Source of the DNA: Tritrichomonas musculus
Taxonomy: Eukaryota > Parabasalia > Tritrichomonadida > Tritrichomonadidae
Length of the DNA: 64,000 bases
Assembly: GCA_039105265.1 (NCBI GenBank)
Contig: JAPFFF010000019.1
Location: forward strand, 1,582,501 to 1,646,500
Direction of reading: 5' to 3'
Positions 1 to 10,417 of the stretch are shown here, one piece after another. How positions within the stretch are numbered: the first letter of the stretch is position 1; the number at the start of each line of letters is the position of its first letter. The notes beneath the pieces were generated by a model that was given only the letters and a program-made list of their open reading frames with translations, made no database searches and had not been told where the DNA came from. Made by a program: the position numbers and the translations under genes.

Positions 1-1
1 A

Positions 2-1903
2 AAGCTCTTAGAAGACAATCAAAGATTACAAGGTGAAAATGAAAGGTTAATTTTGGAGAATACAAGGCTAAAAAGACAAATAGCAGACTTACAGAAAATT
101 AAATTGAATATACCAGAAGACAAACAAAAAACGATTAATATTAGTCCAATAGTATTAAGATTCATCGGCGCTACATGGGATAATATAACAAAATTTCCTC
201 AAGGAAGACGTTATGATGGACTTCACGAATTCTTTGCACTGTTAAGCATGATGAGTCCACATTACTTCAATATTTTAAATACCAATTTATTGTTTCCAAC
301 ATATAAAACTGCTTCAACATATAGAAAGCAAGCTCTCGCTAATTTAGGAATACATGACGACATTTTTAATGGCGATATACAAAATATTTTGAATATCATG
401 TCAAGGTTTTTACCAAATAATTTTACTGGAAAAGGAGTTATCATGGTTGATGCTGCATATGTTACACCGTATGTCAAAGTAAACAAAAATGGTAGGATTG
501 ATGGCGTGCTAAATCTCAAAGAGATCGATCCAGAATTAGCAGAAACATTTATTAATGATGACAACGAATTTTTAGAATTTATTAAATTAAATTATAACTC
601 AGTGATACAAGCAGAATTCGGTATGACATTTGCACCATTAAATCCAGAATTTAAACAGTTTCCAATTGCATGTATTCCGTCGACGTCAGGTAAGGCAACA
701 CAAGAGTTACGCGAAAAAATTGAATCGATCATATCACTCATGCCAAAAAACATAAGTATTATCGGATTAGGCACTGATGGTGACAACACTTATAGCATAT
801 ATGCAAATATATTCATCGACAAAATTATTGGTAACTTCGAAAGATTCCTAAGTCTTGGTGCTGTTGGTATAATTAAAATATTTGCAGTATTAATTCATTT
901 TTCAGATCCATTGCACCTGACAAAAAGAGATCGTTACAGAAAATCCTCTCTTGAAGAATTCCTAGTTTCTCCATATGATTCTTATGAAACACGGTCTGCA
1001 GAAGATTTAAAAACTATTGGAATTGCTCCTTACTTATTGGATAACAACAAAGGACGTAAAATGGAAGATGACCTCCCAAAAAAATTGTTTACTTTACAAA
1101 CAATTCAAAAAATAATTGATGACGAAGACTTTTATTTACTTTTATCAATGCTTCCTTCTACACTCTTACTAGAGGCACTATTCAGGAATTCACTAAGTCG
1201 GCAAGAGACTATTGACTATCTTTTACTTGGTGCAAGTATTGTATTGATTTATTATCTTATGCAACAATATGTCATTGAACACAACTTAAAAATTTATCGT
1301 GTGCAGCCCAATACCTATAAGAAAATGAGATGTTTCACAGATAATTGGTGTAAACAATACATATTTACTGCAATTGGAATTGCATCTCAAATAATCACTG
1401 AAGAAGCTATTGATACAGGCGCATGCAGTTCACACTACCAAGAACACAATTTTGCAAATGTTCGGAGGCATAATAAAAAAGATGACAGCCACGTGAATTT
1501 CCAGAAATCAATGAAATACATTCTATTGGAGCACGAATTGTACAAGAACATGCCTATTGAAGAAAAAGTTCCAGAATCACGAAGTGACAGTGGGAAGAAA
1601 ATTTTTGACAACACTCCAGTTGAAGAACGTCCAATAATTTACTATCTTCGGCAAGCATTGTACCTTTGGAAGAATGTTCAAATTGTAAGAAAAATGCCAT
1701 TATTGAAGTTAATCGATCCAAAGCCAAGAAAAATGCCATTTCAAGAGTTAAGTGGGATTTTGGGGAATTTTTATGAAAAAAATCGATGTTCAATTTCTAC
1801 CAAATCAACGGGCATGATAAAAACAGCTGGTTTGAACAACATGATATTTTGGAATGCTGATGAGCAGTTGAATAACTTGGTTAATGATGATGATTCTGAA
1901 TAA
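2..1903 (+). CDS. Transposase, P-element-like (5' end outside window)
   Basis: The frame is open to the left edge of the window, so the true start lies outside. The first residues form a leucine-rich coiled coil, as in the zipper that follows the DNA-binding domain of P-element transposases. Further on are an Asp-containing strand (MVDAAYVTPYV), a GTDGDN motif, the phrase SDPLHLTKRDRYR, which resembles the DPxHLxKxxRN signature of P/THAP9-type transposases, and a late SSHYQEHNFANVRRHNKK segment resembling the ENFFxxIR region. An RNase H-like catalytic fold is inferred from these. The stop TAA is embedded in TAAA, the trichomonad-type polyadenylation context. An unknown trichomonad repeat family is the main alternative. 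Coding confidence is high, family confidence moderate. Confidence 0.6.
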   Translation, partial: KLLEDNQRLQGENERLILENTRLKRQIADLQKIKLNIPEDKQKTINISPIVLRFIGATWDNITKFPQGRRYDGLHEFFALLSMMSPHYFNILNTNLLFPTYKTASTYRKQALANLGIHDDIFNGDIQNILNIMSRFLPNNFTGKGVIMVDAAYVTPYVKVNKNGRIDGVLNLKEIDPELAETFINDDNEFLEFIKLNYNSVIQAEFGMTFAPLNPEFKQFPIACIPSTSGKATQELREKIESIISLMPKNISIIGLGTDGDNTYSIYANIFIDKIIGNFERFLSLGAVGIIKIFAVLIHFSDPLHLTKRDRYRKSSLEEFLVSPYDSYETRSAEDLKTIGIAPYLLDNNKGRKMEDDLPKKLFTLQTIQKIIDDEDFYLLLSMLPSTLLLEALFRNSLSRQETIDYLLLGASIVLIYYLMQQYVIEHNLKIYRVQPNTYKKMRCFTDNWCKQYIFTAIGIASQIITEEAIDTGACSSHYQEHNFANVRRHNKKDDSHVNFQKSMKYILLEHELYKNMPIEEKVPESRSDSGKKIFDNTPVEERPIIYYLRQALYLWKNVQIVRKMPLLKLIDPKPRKMPFQELSGILGNFYEKNRCSISTKSTGMIKTAGLNNMIFWNADEQLNNLVNDDDSE

Positions 1904-1983
1904 AAGATAATTTTTTCATTTCACTTTTTATATATAGAAATATTTGAATATTTTATGACATGTCAAAAATTTTAAAAAAATAT

Positions 1984-2944
1984 AGAACATAGGAAACTCT
2001 CGAGATATGTCGATATGCTTCGAAATTAATAATATATACTCACCATAGATAGTTATTGATGATTTCAGATTTTAAGCGAAATCGCGGCGGAGAGTCTTTC
2101 AAAAAGTTGTGATTTTCATAACGAGTCTCCAGACGTAAATGTAAAAATGTTTCAAAATTTATGGTATTATAAGAATATATATTGCAAGCATCTTAATATA
2201 TATCAATTGTTATATTTTTATTAGCTTCGCTTTGCATCGAGTTATTAATAAAATATATTTCAAAAATTTGATTTCTGTATTTTTGCATTAAATGTCAGAA
2301 AAAAAAATAGTTGTACCTACATAATCAGTATAACAATAATTGCATTACTGTATTGTATATGATTATAAAATTATAGGATTGTATGTTTATTGTATATAGA
2401 GTAATAACCAAAAACTCCTATCCGTGAAGAATGAGATTTTTTATATTAAGATAAAAATACAAAAAAACTCGTTACTAACAATATCGGCCAAAATTCAATA
2501 TTTTTACCCAAAAATTGGTTATTTGTCTTATTATGATGTTAAAAACACGATTAAGCAAAAAAATTGCGCATTATAAGTATATATCCCGAGATAAAGCGAT
2601 TTACACTATTTTTAGCCGATTTTACGATTTTTTTTGGAAAAAACGATTCCAGGACAGAGCCAACGAATGACCGGTATATTACATTTATCTTAAATAGTAG
2701 TATACATTGCATTATATATTATATTAAATTTTTAGAAAAATCGTCCGCCAAATTTTCGAGAAAAATCAATTACAAAATTATACTACATTTGAATAGAAAT
2801 TCCTCTCAATTTTGGCAACTTTCTTTGATCATATCTCAGTATATACGCAAAATTAGGAAAATGTTTTCTATTAAAATATTCTTATAATATGATATACTTT
2901 ATTATATATTAATTTCAAAAGATTATGAGAGTTTCCTATGTTCT
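1984..2944. mobile_element. Non-autonomous TIR element, 961 bp
   Basis: A perfect 18-bp terminal inverted repeat, AGAACATAGGAAACTCTC, lies at 1984-2001 with its reverse complement at 2927-2944. The interior is AT-rich and holds no convincing gene (a 107-codon frame at 2564-2887 looks random). No clear target-site duplication is visible next to the repeats. It lies 80 bp downstream of the transposase gene, but whether that enzyme moves it cannot be told. Confidence 0.6.
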
Positions 2945-3334
2945 TCATTTGTTTATTAGAAACATGAAAGGGTAATAGAAAGATTTTTTTAATTTATTTT
3001 ATTTCATTAAGATATTCATCTGATATTTTTTTATTAAAGAAAGTTTTTAAAAAAGCTCTCTATTAATTTTTTATGACCAAATAAAAATGCTTTTTTTATA
3101 ATTAAAAAAGTTTAAAATTGCTTCCCTATTTCTCTGGTTTTCGATTTGTATCACTCATGAATGGGACACTCTTTTTTTAACCTCAAAAAGTTTCAATATC
3201 TCTTCGAATTTTAGGTTTTATTTGGTGATTTTATTAAATTTTCTTATCCTTTTGATAATCTTTAAAATGGTCATTGAAGCAAACCAAAAAACTTAATATT
3301 CATCGAGTTTTTTTTTTTTTTTTTTTTTTTTTTG
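2945..3334. other. AT-rich spacer ending in a poly-T run
   Basis: Nothing recognisable is seen here. It ends in a run of about 24 T at 3309-3333, directly against the first recognisable Maverick coding sequence. Confidence 0.5.
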
Positions 3335-4627
3335 ACTTCACAAACCAATAGATTCCAACCAAATCCAAAATACTTATTCATAGCAAAAGTAAAGTTAGTA
3401 TGTCCAGCAAGCAAGATCAATTACTTCATTAATTTTCCTCCAGTCTTCAGAAACATCAACATCAAAAATGAGGAATCAGTAATAGGAAGTTATATGTACT
3501 CTTATCTTCAAGAGCATAAACTAGCCTCATTAGATAAAGAAGAACGTAAACTTACTATGTTACTTGACACTTATGGAGAATATATGACATTTAGCAATTA
3601 CTATTTATGGTTCTTACTTGATCATGGCTTAGTGCTAGAGGATGTAAAGAGTGTCTCAATTTATGAAGCTCATACAGGATTTCGTGAATTTGTTACTACA
3701 TTCATGAAGAAAAGGTGTTCGCTCCTTTGTCGCTCACCCCTAAAGGAAGAAGAAACCAGTAATGGGGTGCAAAGCGCGGTTCGACGAGGTCTCACCGAGG
3801 CGAAGGACAATGGTAATGAAAAGTTTTACAAGATTAGTATGAATGGTTCGTATGGTTACGATGGAATGAACACTGAGAAGTTTTGTAAAGTAAAAATATG
3901 TGATACTAACAAAGCTTATCAGTATATTATTTCTCAAACGTACGTGAATGGTGCTCAATTAAATGATGATCTCTTTATTATTCAACAACAACCAAAAACT
4001 TATCATTGCACTACTTGCTTACAAGAATCATTTTGGACATTAGATAATGCTAAATTCTGGTACTGTACCTTCTACTATGATTTTATGAATAGGTGCTTGG
4101 ACATGAATAGACTTCATTTAACTTCTTTGGACACTGATTCATATTACTGGGCTGTAGCAGGTGAACCTTCAAAAGGTATTGACCAAGAATTTAAATATAT
4201 CATCAAAGATCATGAATTTTATAATAAACACATTTACAAGTTCATGCCGAATACAGATTTGCATAGTATTTATGATGAAAAGAAGATATTAGGATTGTGC
4301 GTGGAGAAGTTTGGAGAAAACCAAATTGCACTTGCACCAAAATGCTACACAATATGGAATAATGACGGACAAACAAAATCACTAAAGTTGAAAGGCGTTA
4401 GTCTAAAGAAAAATAATATTGTACATGAAGACTACAACGATATCGTTTTGAATAAATCTATTAAAGTTGGTAAGAACATTAACTTACAAATGAAGAACAA
4501 TATTATGTCAAAGGTTACTGTTAACAAAAATGCTTTAACAGGACTTCATACAAAAATGATTGTACTAGAGAATCAAGCTTGTTTACCTTTCATTACTGGA
4601 CTCACTGCAAAAGATTATTCTTATTAA
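3335..4627 (+). CDS. Protein-primed DNA polymerase B, C-terminal part (Maverick A)
   Basis: The family B polymerase palm motifs are visible: FYKISMNGSYGY (Kx3NSxYG-type motif B) and SLDTDSYYW (DTDS, motif C), followed by a basic KCYTIWNNDG segment and a short C-terminal region. Only the C-terminal half of a Maverick polymerase is represented, and no ATG start is apparent. In family terms it would replicate the element by protein priming. A GC-rich stretch at about 3716-3810 differs in composition from its surroundings and may be a small insertion. The full-length relative in this window is at 34191-37802. Confidence 0.8.
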   Translation, partial: TSQTNRFQPNPKYLFIAKVKLVCPASKINYFINFPPVFRNINIKNEESVIGSYMYSYLQEHKLASLDKEERKLTMLLDTYGEYMTFSNYYLWFLLDHGLVLEDVKSVSIYEAHTGFREFVTTFMKKRCSLLCRSPLKEEETSNGVQSAVRRGLTEAKDNGNEKFYKISMNGSYGYDGMNTEKFCKVKICDTNKAYQYIISQTYVNGAQLNDDLFIIQQQPKTYHCTTCLQESFWTLDNAKFWYCTFYYDFMNRCLDMNRLHLTSLDTDSYYWAVAGEPSKGIDQEFKYIIKDHEFYNKHIYKFMPNTDLHSIYDEKKILGLCVEKFGENQIALAPKCYTIWNNDGQTKSLKLKGVSLKKNNIVHEDYNDIVLNKSIKVGKNINLQMKNNIMSKVTVNKNALTGLHTKMIVLENQACLPFITGLTAKDYSY

Positions 4628-4679
4628 AAAATTCATTCTTATTTTTGTTTTTTGTTTTTTATTTTTATTTTAAACAGTA

Positions 4680-4982
4680 ATGTCAAACGAACAAGAAATA
4701 ATAAAAGAGTTATTAGAAATCAAGCAGTTATTAAATCGCTTATTAGACAAACCAAAAATAACTAAACAGAGAACAGCTCCATTCAACAAAAGCAAAAATA
4801 TGAATGATGAACAAAGAAAACAAGTTATGGAGTATATACAAAATGAAGATAACAAAAATGAAATAACAAAGCTACCAAAGCACAAACAAATCTCATATGT
4901 CAGACGAGAACTCAAAGAAAAATATAACATCAATCTTTCAATTTATATGACTGACAAACTAATTAACAAAATTATGCCTTAA
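4680..4982 (+). CDS. Small lysine-rich protein of unknown function (Maverick A)
   Basis: This frame of 100 residues starts at an ATG 52 bp after the polymerase fragment and is preceded by a T-rich tract. The first 25 residues (QEIIKELLEIKQLLNRLL) form a clear heptad-type amphipathic helix, and the rest is basic. Its 3' end overlaps by 11 bp the end of the convergent fibre gene. I do not recognise the family. The strong helix and tidy spacing argue that it is real. Confidence 0.5.
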   Translation: MSNEQEIIKELLEIKQLLNRLLDKPKITKQRTAPFNKSKNMNDEQRKQVMEYIQNEDNKNEITKLPKHKQISYVRRELKEKYNINLSIYMTDKLINKIMP

Positions 4983-7803
4983 AAACTGCAAGCATATTTG
5001 TGTTTATGATACTAGTAATAATTCCTACTGTCATCCTTCTTATTTTTGCAGTTACTGCAGTAGCACCAGCAAGAATCTTTAGTTTATTGTCATCATCTAT
5101 AAAAACTTCGTCACCTGTACAATAACATGATGAATCTGTGACACGCACAAGGTAATCACCATGGGAAGCGAATGTTACTGAATTATTCTTGGTATCTATT
5201 TTTGTGCAAATTCCTATATACTCTTTCCATGTTCCTTGGGTTTTCACTGAGCAAATACAATCTGTGGTGTCCTCTGCAGTAGATTCCTCCCAAGTATCAT
5301 TCTTTCTCTTGTACACATTTCCAGTAAGATACACAGGAGCACCAACTATGAAATCAGAAATAGAATTTACAGAAGTTTCTATAGGAGTGTAGTGAGTAAT
5401 TGTATTGCTGTTTGCTATTGTTCCTGTTATTGTTCCTGATACAGATAAATTACCACTAATATTTAAATTACTATATAGTCTAGTATTAGTTTCTTGAAAA
5501 CTTTTTCTAGTAACATTTAAAAGTTGTCCATTATCAACATTTATATTAAAATGACCATAACTTCCTTCTGTATCATAATAGTATGTGAATTCTGCTTTTT
5601 TCTCCTCAGTTTCACCAAAAATTATATATTTACCCTTATTATTTTCATAACAAGCATTAATAACAGTATTATACTGTGGGTGTATATTTATTGTACCTTC
5701 TATAGTAGAATTCCCAGTAGTTTTTACATATTTTTCATTTGCAGCAGCTTCGGTAAGTAAAGGTTCGAAATTAATATTACATGGATTTTGAAGATAAGTT
5801 TTCTTATCATATTTATCATATCTAAAGAAATCTTTATTAGAATCATCAGAAATTATAAAAGTGCTATGTGTGAGACCAAAATTAACTTCATTATAAGAAG
5901 AACCATAATTTATAATCTTCAAAGCTGGATCTCCATAATTTGATTCTAAAGACACATGTTTACTATTATCGGTGTTCGCCATTACTATAGAATTATTTAC
6001 TTCATCATACGCAAACAAATCTTCTTTGATATTGGACTTTATTATATTCTCCACCAGTTTTACAGTAGGCACAGCAACATTATTTGTGATAGAACTTTCA
6101 TCATATTGTTGTGAATTTACTACAGTAGGAATATCAGTTTTCAAAGCACAATCATTATTACGTACTTCTTCAAGATGATTTTCTGCAATATAACATTCTC
6201 TACCTTTATAGGTTGATTTCACTAATTTTGCCTTAATACGATACTCAAAAGCGTAAGAAATAAGATCATACATGCTATCATGTATATACAATATTTTTAG
6301 GTTACGGCAATTATAAAACATACTGGTACAAGACTGAGACATGGCTGTTATGATTAAGTTTGAAATATCTATAACTTCTAAAACTATACAAGCCATAAAT
6401 ATACTTCCAATATTTACCACATTCCTCGAATAGAACATAGATAAATCAACTTCCTTTAGTTTACGACATTCTATAAACATCCAATCGAAATACTTACATA
6501 AATTATTACTATATCTCTTATCAAATTTTATAGTCTCTAGGTTATTACATTTATTTGCAAAATCTGAGCAAATTGTAACATTAGAAATATCAAAGTTGGT
6601 AAGATCAATATGAATTACGGTTTTAGAACAATTTCCGAATGTATACAAAGAAGTTATATCTCTACCATTGAAATCAGTAGCAACAGAGATACTTGAAGGA
6701 CAATTAGCGTTAAGCCGAATATTACCAAACTTAGTAACCTTATCATTGTATACTATACTTGGAACAAACTTTGTTAACTTCGCTACTGTTTCTAGAGTAG
6801 TGATTCTACCATTACTAACATCATAAGTATAATCTCCATAAGTAAAAACATTTTCTGTTACAGCTTTTACAAACAAGATTGTAGTTTCATTATCTACACT
6901 ACACTTGATATAGCCAACTTTATCACTCTCATAAGCAACATAATTTGCTACATAGTCAGATGTATCTTCTATTTTTACATATACTTCTTTGTCATTTGTG
7001 CTTACATTATGTGTAATAGTGAATGAGGTAGAACTCCCGTCTTCAAACACAGCCTTTATAGCTAGAGTACAATCTTTCCTGTTATATAGGTCATTTACTG
7101 TGACTTCTGTAAGAAAAGGTTTCTGATCCTCAAGATTACAGGGATTTGCTAATAAAGTTTGTTTGTCATCTTTATCGTAATGAAGAATAATATTATCATT
7201 TATATCACTTATTAAAAAACCACAGGGTGTAGCTCCAAAACTAGCTTCATTATAAGAAGAATCATAATTTATAATCTTCAAAGCAGGTCTACCATAATGT
7301 GATTCTAAAGACACATATTTATTATTATCTGTGTTTGTCATCACAATTTCATTCTTTTCTGCATCATACTTAAACAAATTATCTTTTGTTAGTTCTTCTA
7401 CTAATTTTACAGTAGGTACAGCAACATCATTAGTGGTAGAACTTTCATCATACTGCTGTGAATTTACTACAGTAGGAATATCATCTTTTCTGTTATATCT
7501 TTCATCTGCTGCAGTCGTAGTTAAGAGTGTTGTATTTTCATAAGTAAGATCATTTTTCTTACGATATTCATTCTCAAGTTCCTCATTTGATACATATTTC
7601 ATTATTTCTTTATTAAATTCTTCAGTCTTAAGAAATTCAAATAAGTCTGTCAAAAGTGCATACGGCTCCAGCATTTTTTTGATTTCTTCAGTATTCACTC
7701 CTTGCAAACCACCTTGACATGAATACTTTCTTATATAATCAATGATAAGTTCGTCTATAGTATTCACTTTCTTGATGCTACCTGCTTGCTCTATTGTGAA
7801 CAT
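4972..7803 (-). CDS. Fibre-like surface protein with DUF285/BspA-like repeats (Maverick A)
   Basis: A protein of 943 residues. The N-terminal part is helical, followed by a module at about 106-210 (IPTVVNSQQYD to ALKIINY) that is repeated almost word for word at about 554-650. Between them, at about 340-515, lie repeats of the type IDLTNFDISNVT and MFYNCRNLKILYI, matching the DUF285 (BspA-like) leucine-rich repeat pattern. The C-terminal third has NISGNLSVSGTITG, typical of phage and virus tail-fibre shafts, and ends in a beta-rich domain. The inferred role is attachment or adhesion on the particle surface. The gene starts 14 bp from the divergent 7818 gene, so the two probably share a promoter region. 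Confidence 0.65.
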   Translation of the reverse strand: MFTIEQAGSIKKVNTIDELIIDYIRKYSCQGGLQGVNTEEIKKMLEPYALLTDLFEFLKTEEFNKEIMKYVSNEELENEYRKKNDLTYENTTLLTTTAADERYNRKDDIPTVVNSQQYDESSTTNDVAVPTVKLVEELTKDNLFKYDAEKNEIVMTNTDNNKYVSLESHYGRPALKIINYDSSYNEASFGATPCGFLISDINDNIILHYDKDDKQTLLANPCNLEDQKPFLTEVTVNDLYNRKDCTLAIKAVFEDGSSTSFTITHNVSTNDKEVYVKIEDTSDYVANYVAYESDKVGYIKCSVDNETTILFVKAVTENVFTYGDYTYDVSNGRITTLETVAKLTKFVPSIVYNDKVTKFGNIRLNANCPSSISVATDFNGRDITSLYTFGNCSKTVIHIDLTNFDISNVTICSDFANKCNNLETIKFDKRYSNNLCKYFDWMFIECRKLKEVDLSMFYSRNVVNIGSIFMACIVLEVIDISNLIITAMSQSCTSMFYNCRNLKILYIHDSMYDLISYAFEYRIKAKLVKSTYKGRECYIAENHLEEVRNNDCALKTDIPTVVNSQQYDESSITNNVAVPTVKLVENIIKSNIKEDLFAYDEVNNSIVMANTDNSKHVSLESNYGDPALKIINYGSSYNEVNFGLTHSTFIISDDSNKDFFRYDKYDKKTYLQNPCNINFEPLLTEAAANEKYVKTTGNSTIEGTINIHPQYNTVINACYENNKGKYIIFGETEEKKAEFTYYYDTEGSYGHFNINVDNGQLLNVTRKSFQETNTRLYSNLNISGNLSVSGTITGTIANSNTITHYTPIETSVNSISDFIVGAPVYLTGNVYKRKNDTWEESTAEDTTDCICSVKTQGTWKEYIGICTKIDTKNNSVTFASHGDYLVRVTDSSCYCTGDEVFIDDDNKLKILAGATAVTAKIRRMTVGIITSIINTNMLAVFKA

Positions 7804-7817
7804 TTATAATATAATAA

Positions 7818-8531
7818 ATGTTTACTAAGCGAGCTGACAGAACAGAAATCAAAAAAATGATAAGAGAACAAATAAAAGATATGAATTACCGTAGAATGTT
7901 GCTATATATGTATGAACAAGCAAATATTGGCGAAAACATTATTTGGAATATCATTGAATGCATTGATAACCCAAAAAAATATCGAAGTGATATAATCAAT
8001 AGAATTGAAGAACTGAAAAATTCCTTTATGATAGCCAAACAAAGTACACCAAAACAAAAAGAAAAATTAACAAATATGTTGATTGATGGTACAAAGGACT
8101 TAAATAAACTAGATGATAAGATTAAGAAACAAACTGTAACTATTCCTTTACCAAAGCCAGAAAGCTATTTAGAAGAAGAGGAGGAACCGGAAGCAGATCA
8201 ACATTATTACAGAAACAGATATAATGATGATTTGAACATACTTACTGAGATAATTAAACTAAAAAAAGGTGTATCAGATTCACTTCTTTTGTACTACAGA
8301 ATTGCTGATGACCCTGAAAAATACCCTATCTTCAACAAAAAAGATACAAAGCAAATTAGGTCTCTTGTAGAATCTTTGACAAAAAACATTGATTCTTATA
8401 ATAGAAACTCTGACAAAATTATATCAGATGTTGAGGCTTTGATGAAATTCGAAAATCAAAGAAGACAAACAAATATAGAAACTATGTGCAAGATTGCTGA
8501 AATTGACAAACAAATCTTACTCCAAACATGA
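7818..8531 (+). CDS. Charged helical protein, unknown (Maverick A)
   Basis: A protein of 237 residues, rich in Lys, Glu and Asp with long predicted helices and an acidic stretch (YLEEEEEPEADQ) near residue 118. It starts at an ATG 14 bp from the start of the divergent fibre gene, and its stop overlaps the start of the next gene (ATGA at 8528-8531), so the two are probably co-expressed. No enzyme motif is recognised. A structural or scaffold role in the particle is possible but is only inferred from position. Confidence 0.55.
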   Translation: MFTKRADRTEIKKMIREQIKDMNYRRMLLYMYEQANIGENIIWNIIECIDNPKKYRSDIINRIEELKNSFMIAKQSTPKQKEKLTNMLIDGTKDLNKLDDKIKKQTVTIPLPKPESYLEEEEEPEADQHYYRNRYNDDLNILTEIIKLKKGVSDSLLLYYRIADDPEKYPIFNKKDTKQIRSLVESLTKNIDSYNRNSDKIISDVEALMKFENQRRQTNIETMCKIAEIDKQILLQT

Positions 8532-10417
8532 GTGAAGAAGAAAAAGAAAGGTTGTCTGACTTATATAAAAAATCTTCTACTGTAGATGCCGCGCAGCTTC
8601 GTAAATTTGGTTTGTTGAATGACGATTTCACAGAAGAGAACCTCTATCATTACTACAATCGTGCTTGCGCTCCAAAAGATGATTCTGATATCAGAGTAAG
8701 AAAGCTTGTTTTACAGTTGCATGCTGCTATTCGTGAAACAAACATTTTTGATGAAACTACAGAACCCAAAAACAAAAAGCGACTGAAACAATTATTAAAG
8801 TATATTTCTGAGAATGGAGATCGAGAAATTCTTTACAATATGAATAGCGATGACAATGAAAATGAATATTTATTCGATCATAAAACAATGTCAAGAGAAG
8901 AAGTTACTGTTAATAGTGATGGAGAAATTGAAGATGAGGATGAAGTTAATGATCTTAATACATCTTTAGCAACGTACAGAGCTCCACGTAAAGAAAGAAG
9001 AACATTAGAAGATCAAGAAGTAACCTTTGCTGATAGCGCTGCTAAAAGATTCAAACCATATGGTGAATTTACTCATGAAAACACTTATATGCCCGACAAG
9101 GACTTTACAGAAGATTTGTTTAAGAAACCTACAAGAACTGTTGGTAAAAGAAAAAATAGAGATGCTAAAGATATACCTGATAAACTTAAAAAGTCTTTCA
9201 AAATTGCCAAATTGTCAGGTGAAGGAGATGTTTCCTTTTACAATCAGCAATTGTTAGACATCATCATCAACGGTAATTTCCGTATCAAGTACATACCGAA
9301 TGCAGCCACACGAGATTTAGCACAAGAATATGCTTATAATCATGTTGACGATTCTGGACAACCTCGCTACAGGCTTCTTCCACCAAACGCAAAAGATCCT
9401 AACGGTGTTGCCATTACAGATTTGAACGGAGACCTAGTTGATGATATTGTTCTTGTAGATAAACGTGGAGTACCAAGAATCGTTAATGGCTATAAGATTG
9501 TTCGTGCTAGTCCGTATAAGAAAGTATGGAAATCACAATTCAGATCACGTGAAGCTAGAAAAGAAACTCCATTTAATGTTTGGCTAGCAGCACAATTTCA
9601 AAAGTCTATTGACAATGTTGATTGGGCCAAAGGTGAATATAAACTTAAAGAAACAGAAGAAATGCAAAAGTATACAGATCATTATACAAAATTGGGTTTA
9701 GGAAAGCCAAGAATAAGCAAAAGATTGTCACCTAGTTCGTATTGGGCATCTATTTTCTCTTATCTTTGGAAGTTCTTTTGGGAAGTAGCGTATCCAGAAT
9801 ACAAATCTGTAATAAGACTTCTTAACTATTTAGGAGTTTCTAATGCTATGTACATTATTGTTGTTGATCTTGGTGTCAAACGAGAAATAGAAACAAAAGA
9901 TTTTGGAGGTAAACTTCTAACATACCCTGCTTGGGCAAACTACAAACGAGATCACAAAGCAGCTTATAACGAAAGAGCAGGACCAAAAGTTGTAAAAATA
10001 GGAACAGATTACATAGATCCTATCATAGATATCAAGACGGGTGAAATTAAAGTAGAAATCTTTGAAAAGAGTAATAAAACTCATGCTGCTTTCATTAGAC
10101 TTATAGAAAGATTGTTCCTATTAGTTTTCGCAGAAATACTCATGTTAGGAGAGAAGCCTGGACAAGAAGCTATACAAGAACTTATACAAGAACAAGTTCT
10201 GTCTGCAACACCAAAAGAACTTAAAGAGAACAAAGCTTACTATACAAAACGTTTGACAGCTATTGTGGATAAACTTTATGGTAGTGGTAGTAGATATGCA
10301 GCTTATAAAGAACAATACAAGCAACAACAAATAGAACGTAAGAGTGATGTTTATCGTTATGATATCAAAACCGTAGATGCACTTACAAGTGATGAAGATG
10401 ATGAGGATGAAGCTTAA
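8528..10417 (+). CDS. Large unknown protein with aromatic/hydrophobic segment (Maverick A)
   Basis: A protein of 629 residues. The N-terminal third is acidic and looks disordered. A basic patch (GKRKNRDAKDIPDKLKK) follows at about residue 205, and at about 403-450 there is an aromatic and hydrophobic stretch (SYWASIFSYLWKFFW, then YIIVVDLGV) that could be a membrane-interacting or buried helical region. The end is acidic (TSDEDDEDEA). It overlaps the preceding gene by 4 bp. The family is not recognised. A particle component or a terminal-protein-like priming partner of polymerase B are both possible, without direct evidence. Confidence 0.55.
   Translation: MSEEEKERLSDLYKKSSTVDAAQLRKFGLLNDDFTEENLYHYYNRACAPKDDSDIRVRKLVLQLHAAIRETNIFDETTEPKNKKRLKQLLKYISENGDREILYNMNSDDNENEYLFDHKTMSREEVTVNSDGEIEDEDEVNDLNTSLATYRAPRKERRTLEDQEVTFADSAAKRFKPYGEFTHENTYMPDKDFTEDLFKKPTRTVGKRKNRDAKDIPDKLKKSFKIAKLSGEGDVSFYNQQLLDIIINGNFRIKYIPNAATRDLAQEYAYNHVDDSGQPRYRLLPPNAKDPNGVAITDLNGDLVDDIVLVDKRGVPRIVNGYKIVRASPYKKVWKSQFRSREARKETPFNVWLAAQFQKSIDNVDWAKGEYKLKETEEMQKYTDHYTKLGLGKPRISKRLSPSSYWASIFSYLWKFFWEVAYPEYKSVIRLLNYLGVSNAMYIIVVDLGVKREIETKDFGGKLLTYPAWANYKRDHKAAYNERAGPKVVKIGTDYIDPIIDIKTGEIKVEIFEKSNKTHAAFIRLIERLFLLVFAEILMLGEKPGQEAIQELIQEQVLSATPKELKENKAYYTKRLTAIVDKLYGSGSRYAAYKEQYKQQQIERKSDVYRYDIKTVDALTSDEDDEDEA

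Noticed and set aside
2564-2887. 107-codon frame inside the TIR element
   Set aside because: AT-rich, low complexity, no recognisable domain; expected by chance in such sequence.
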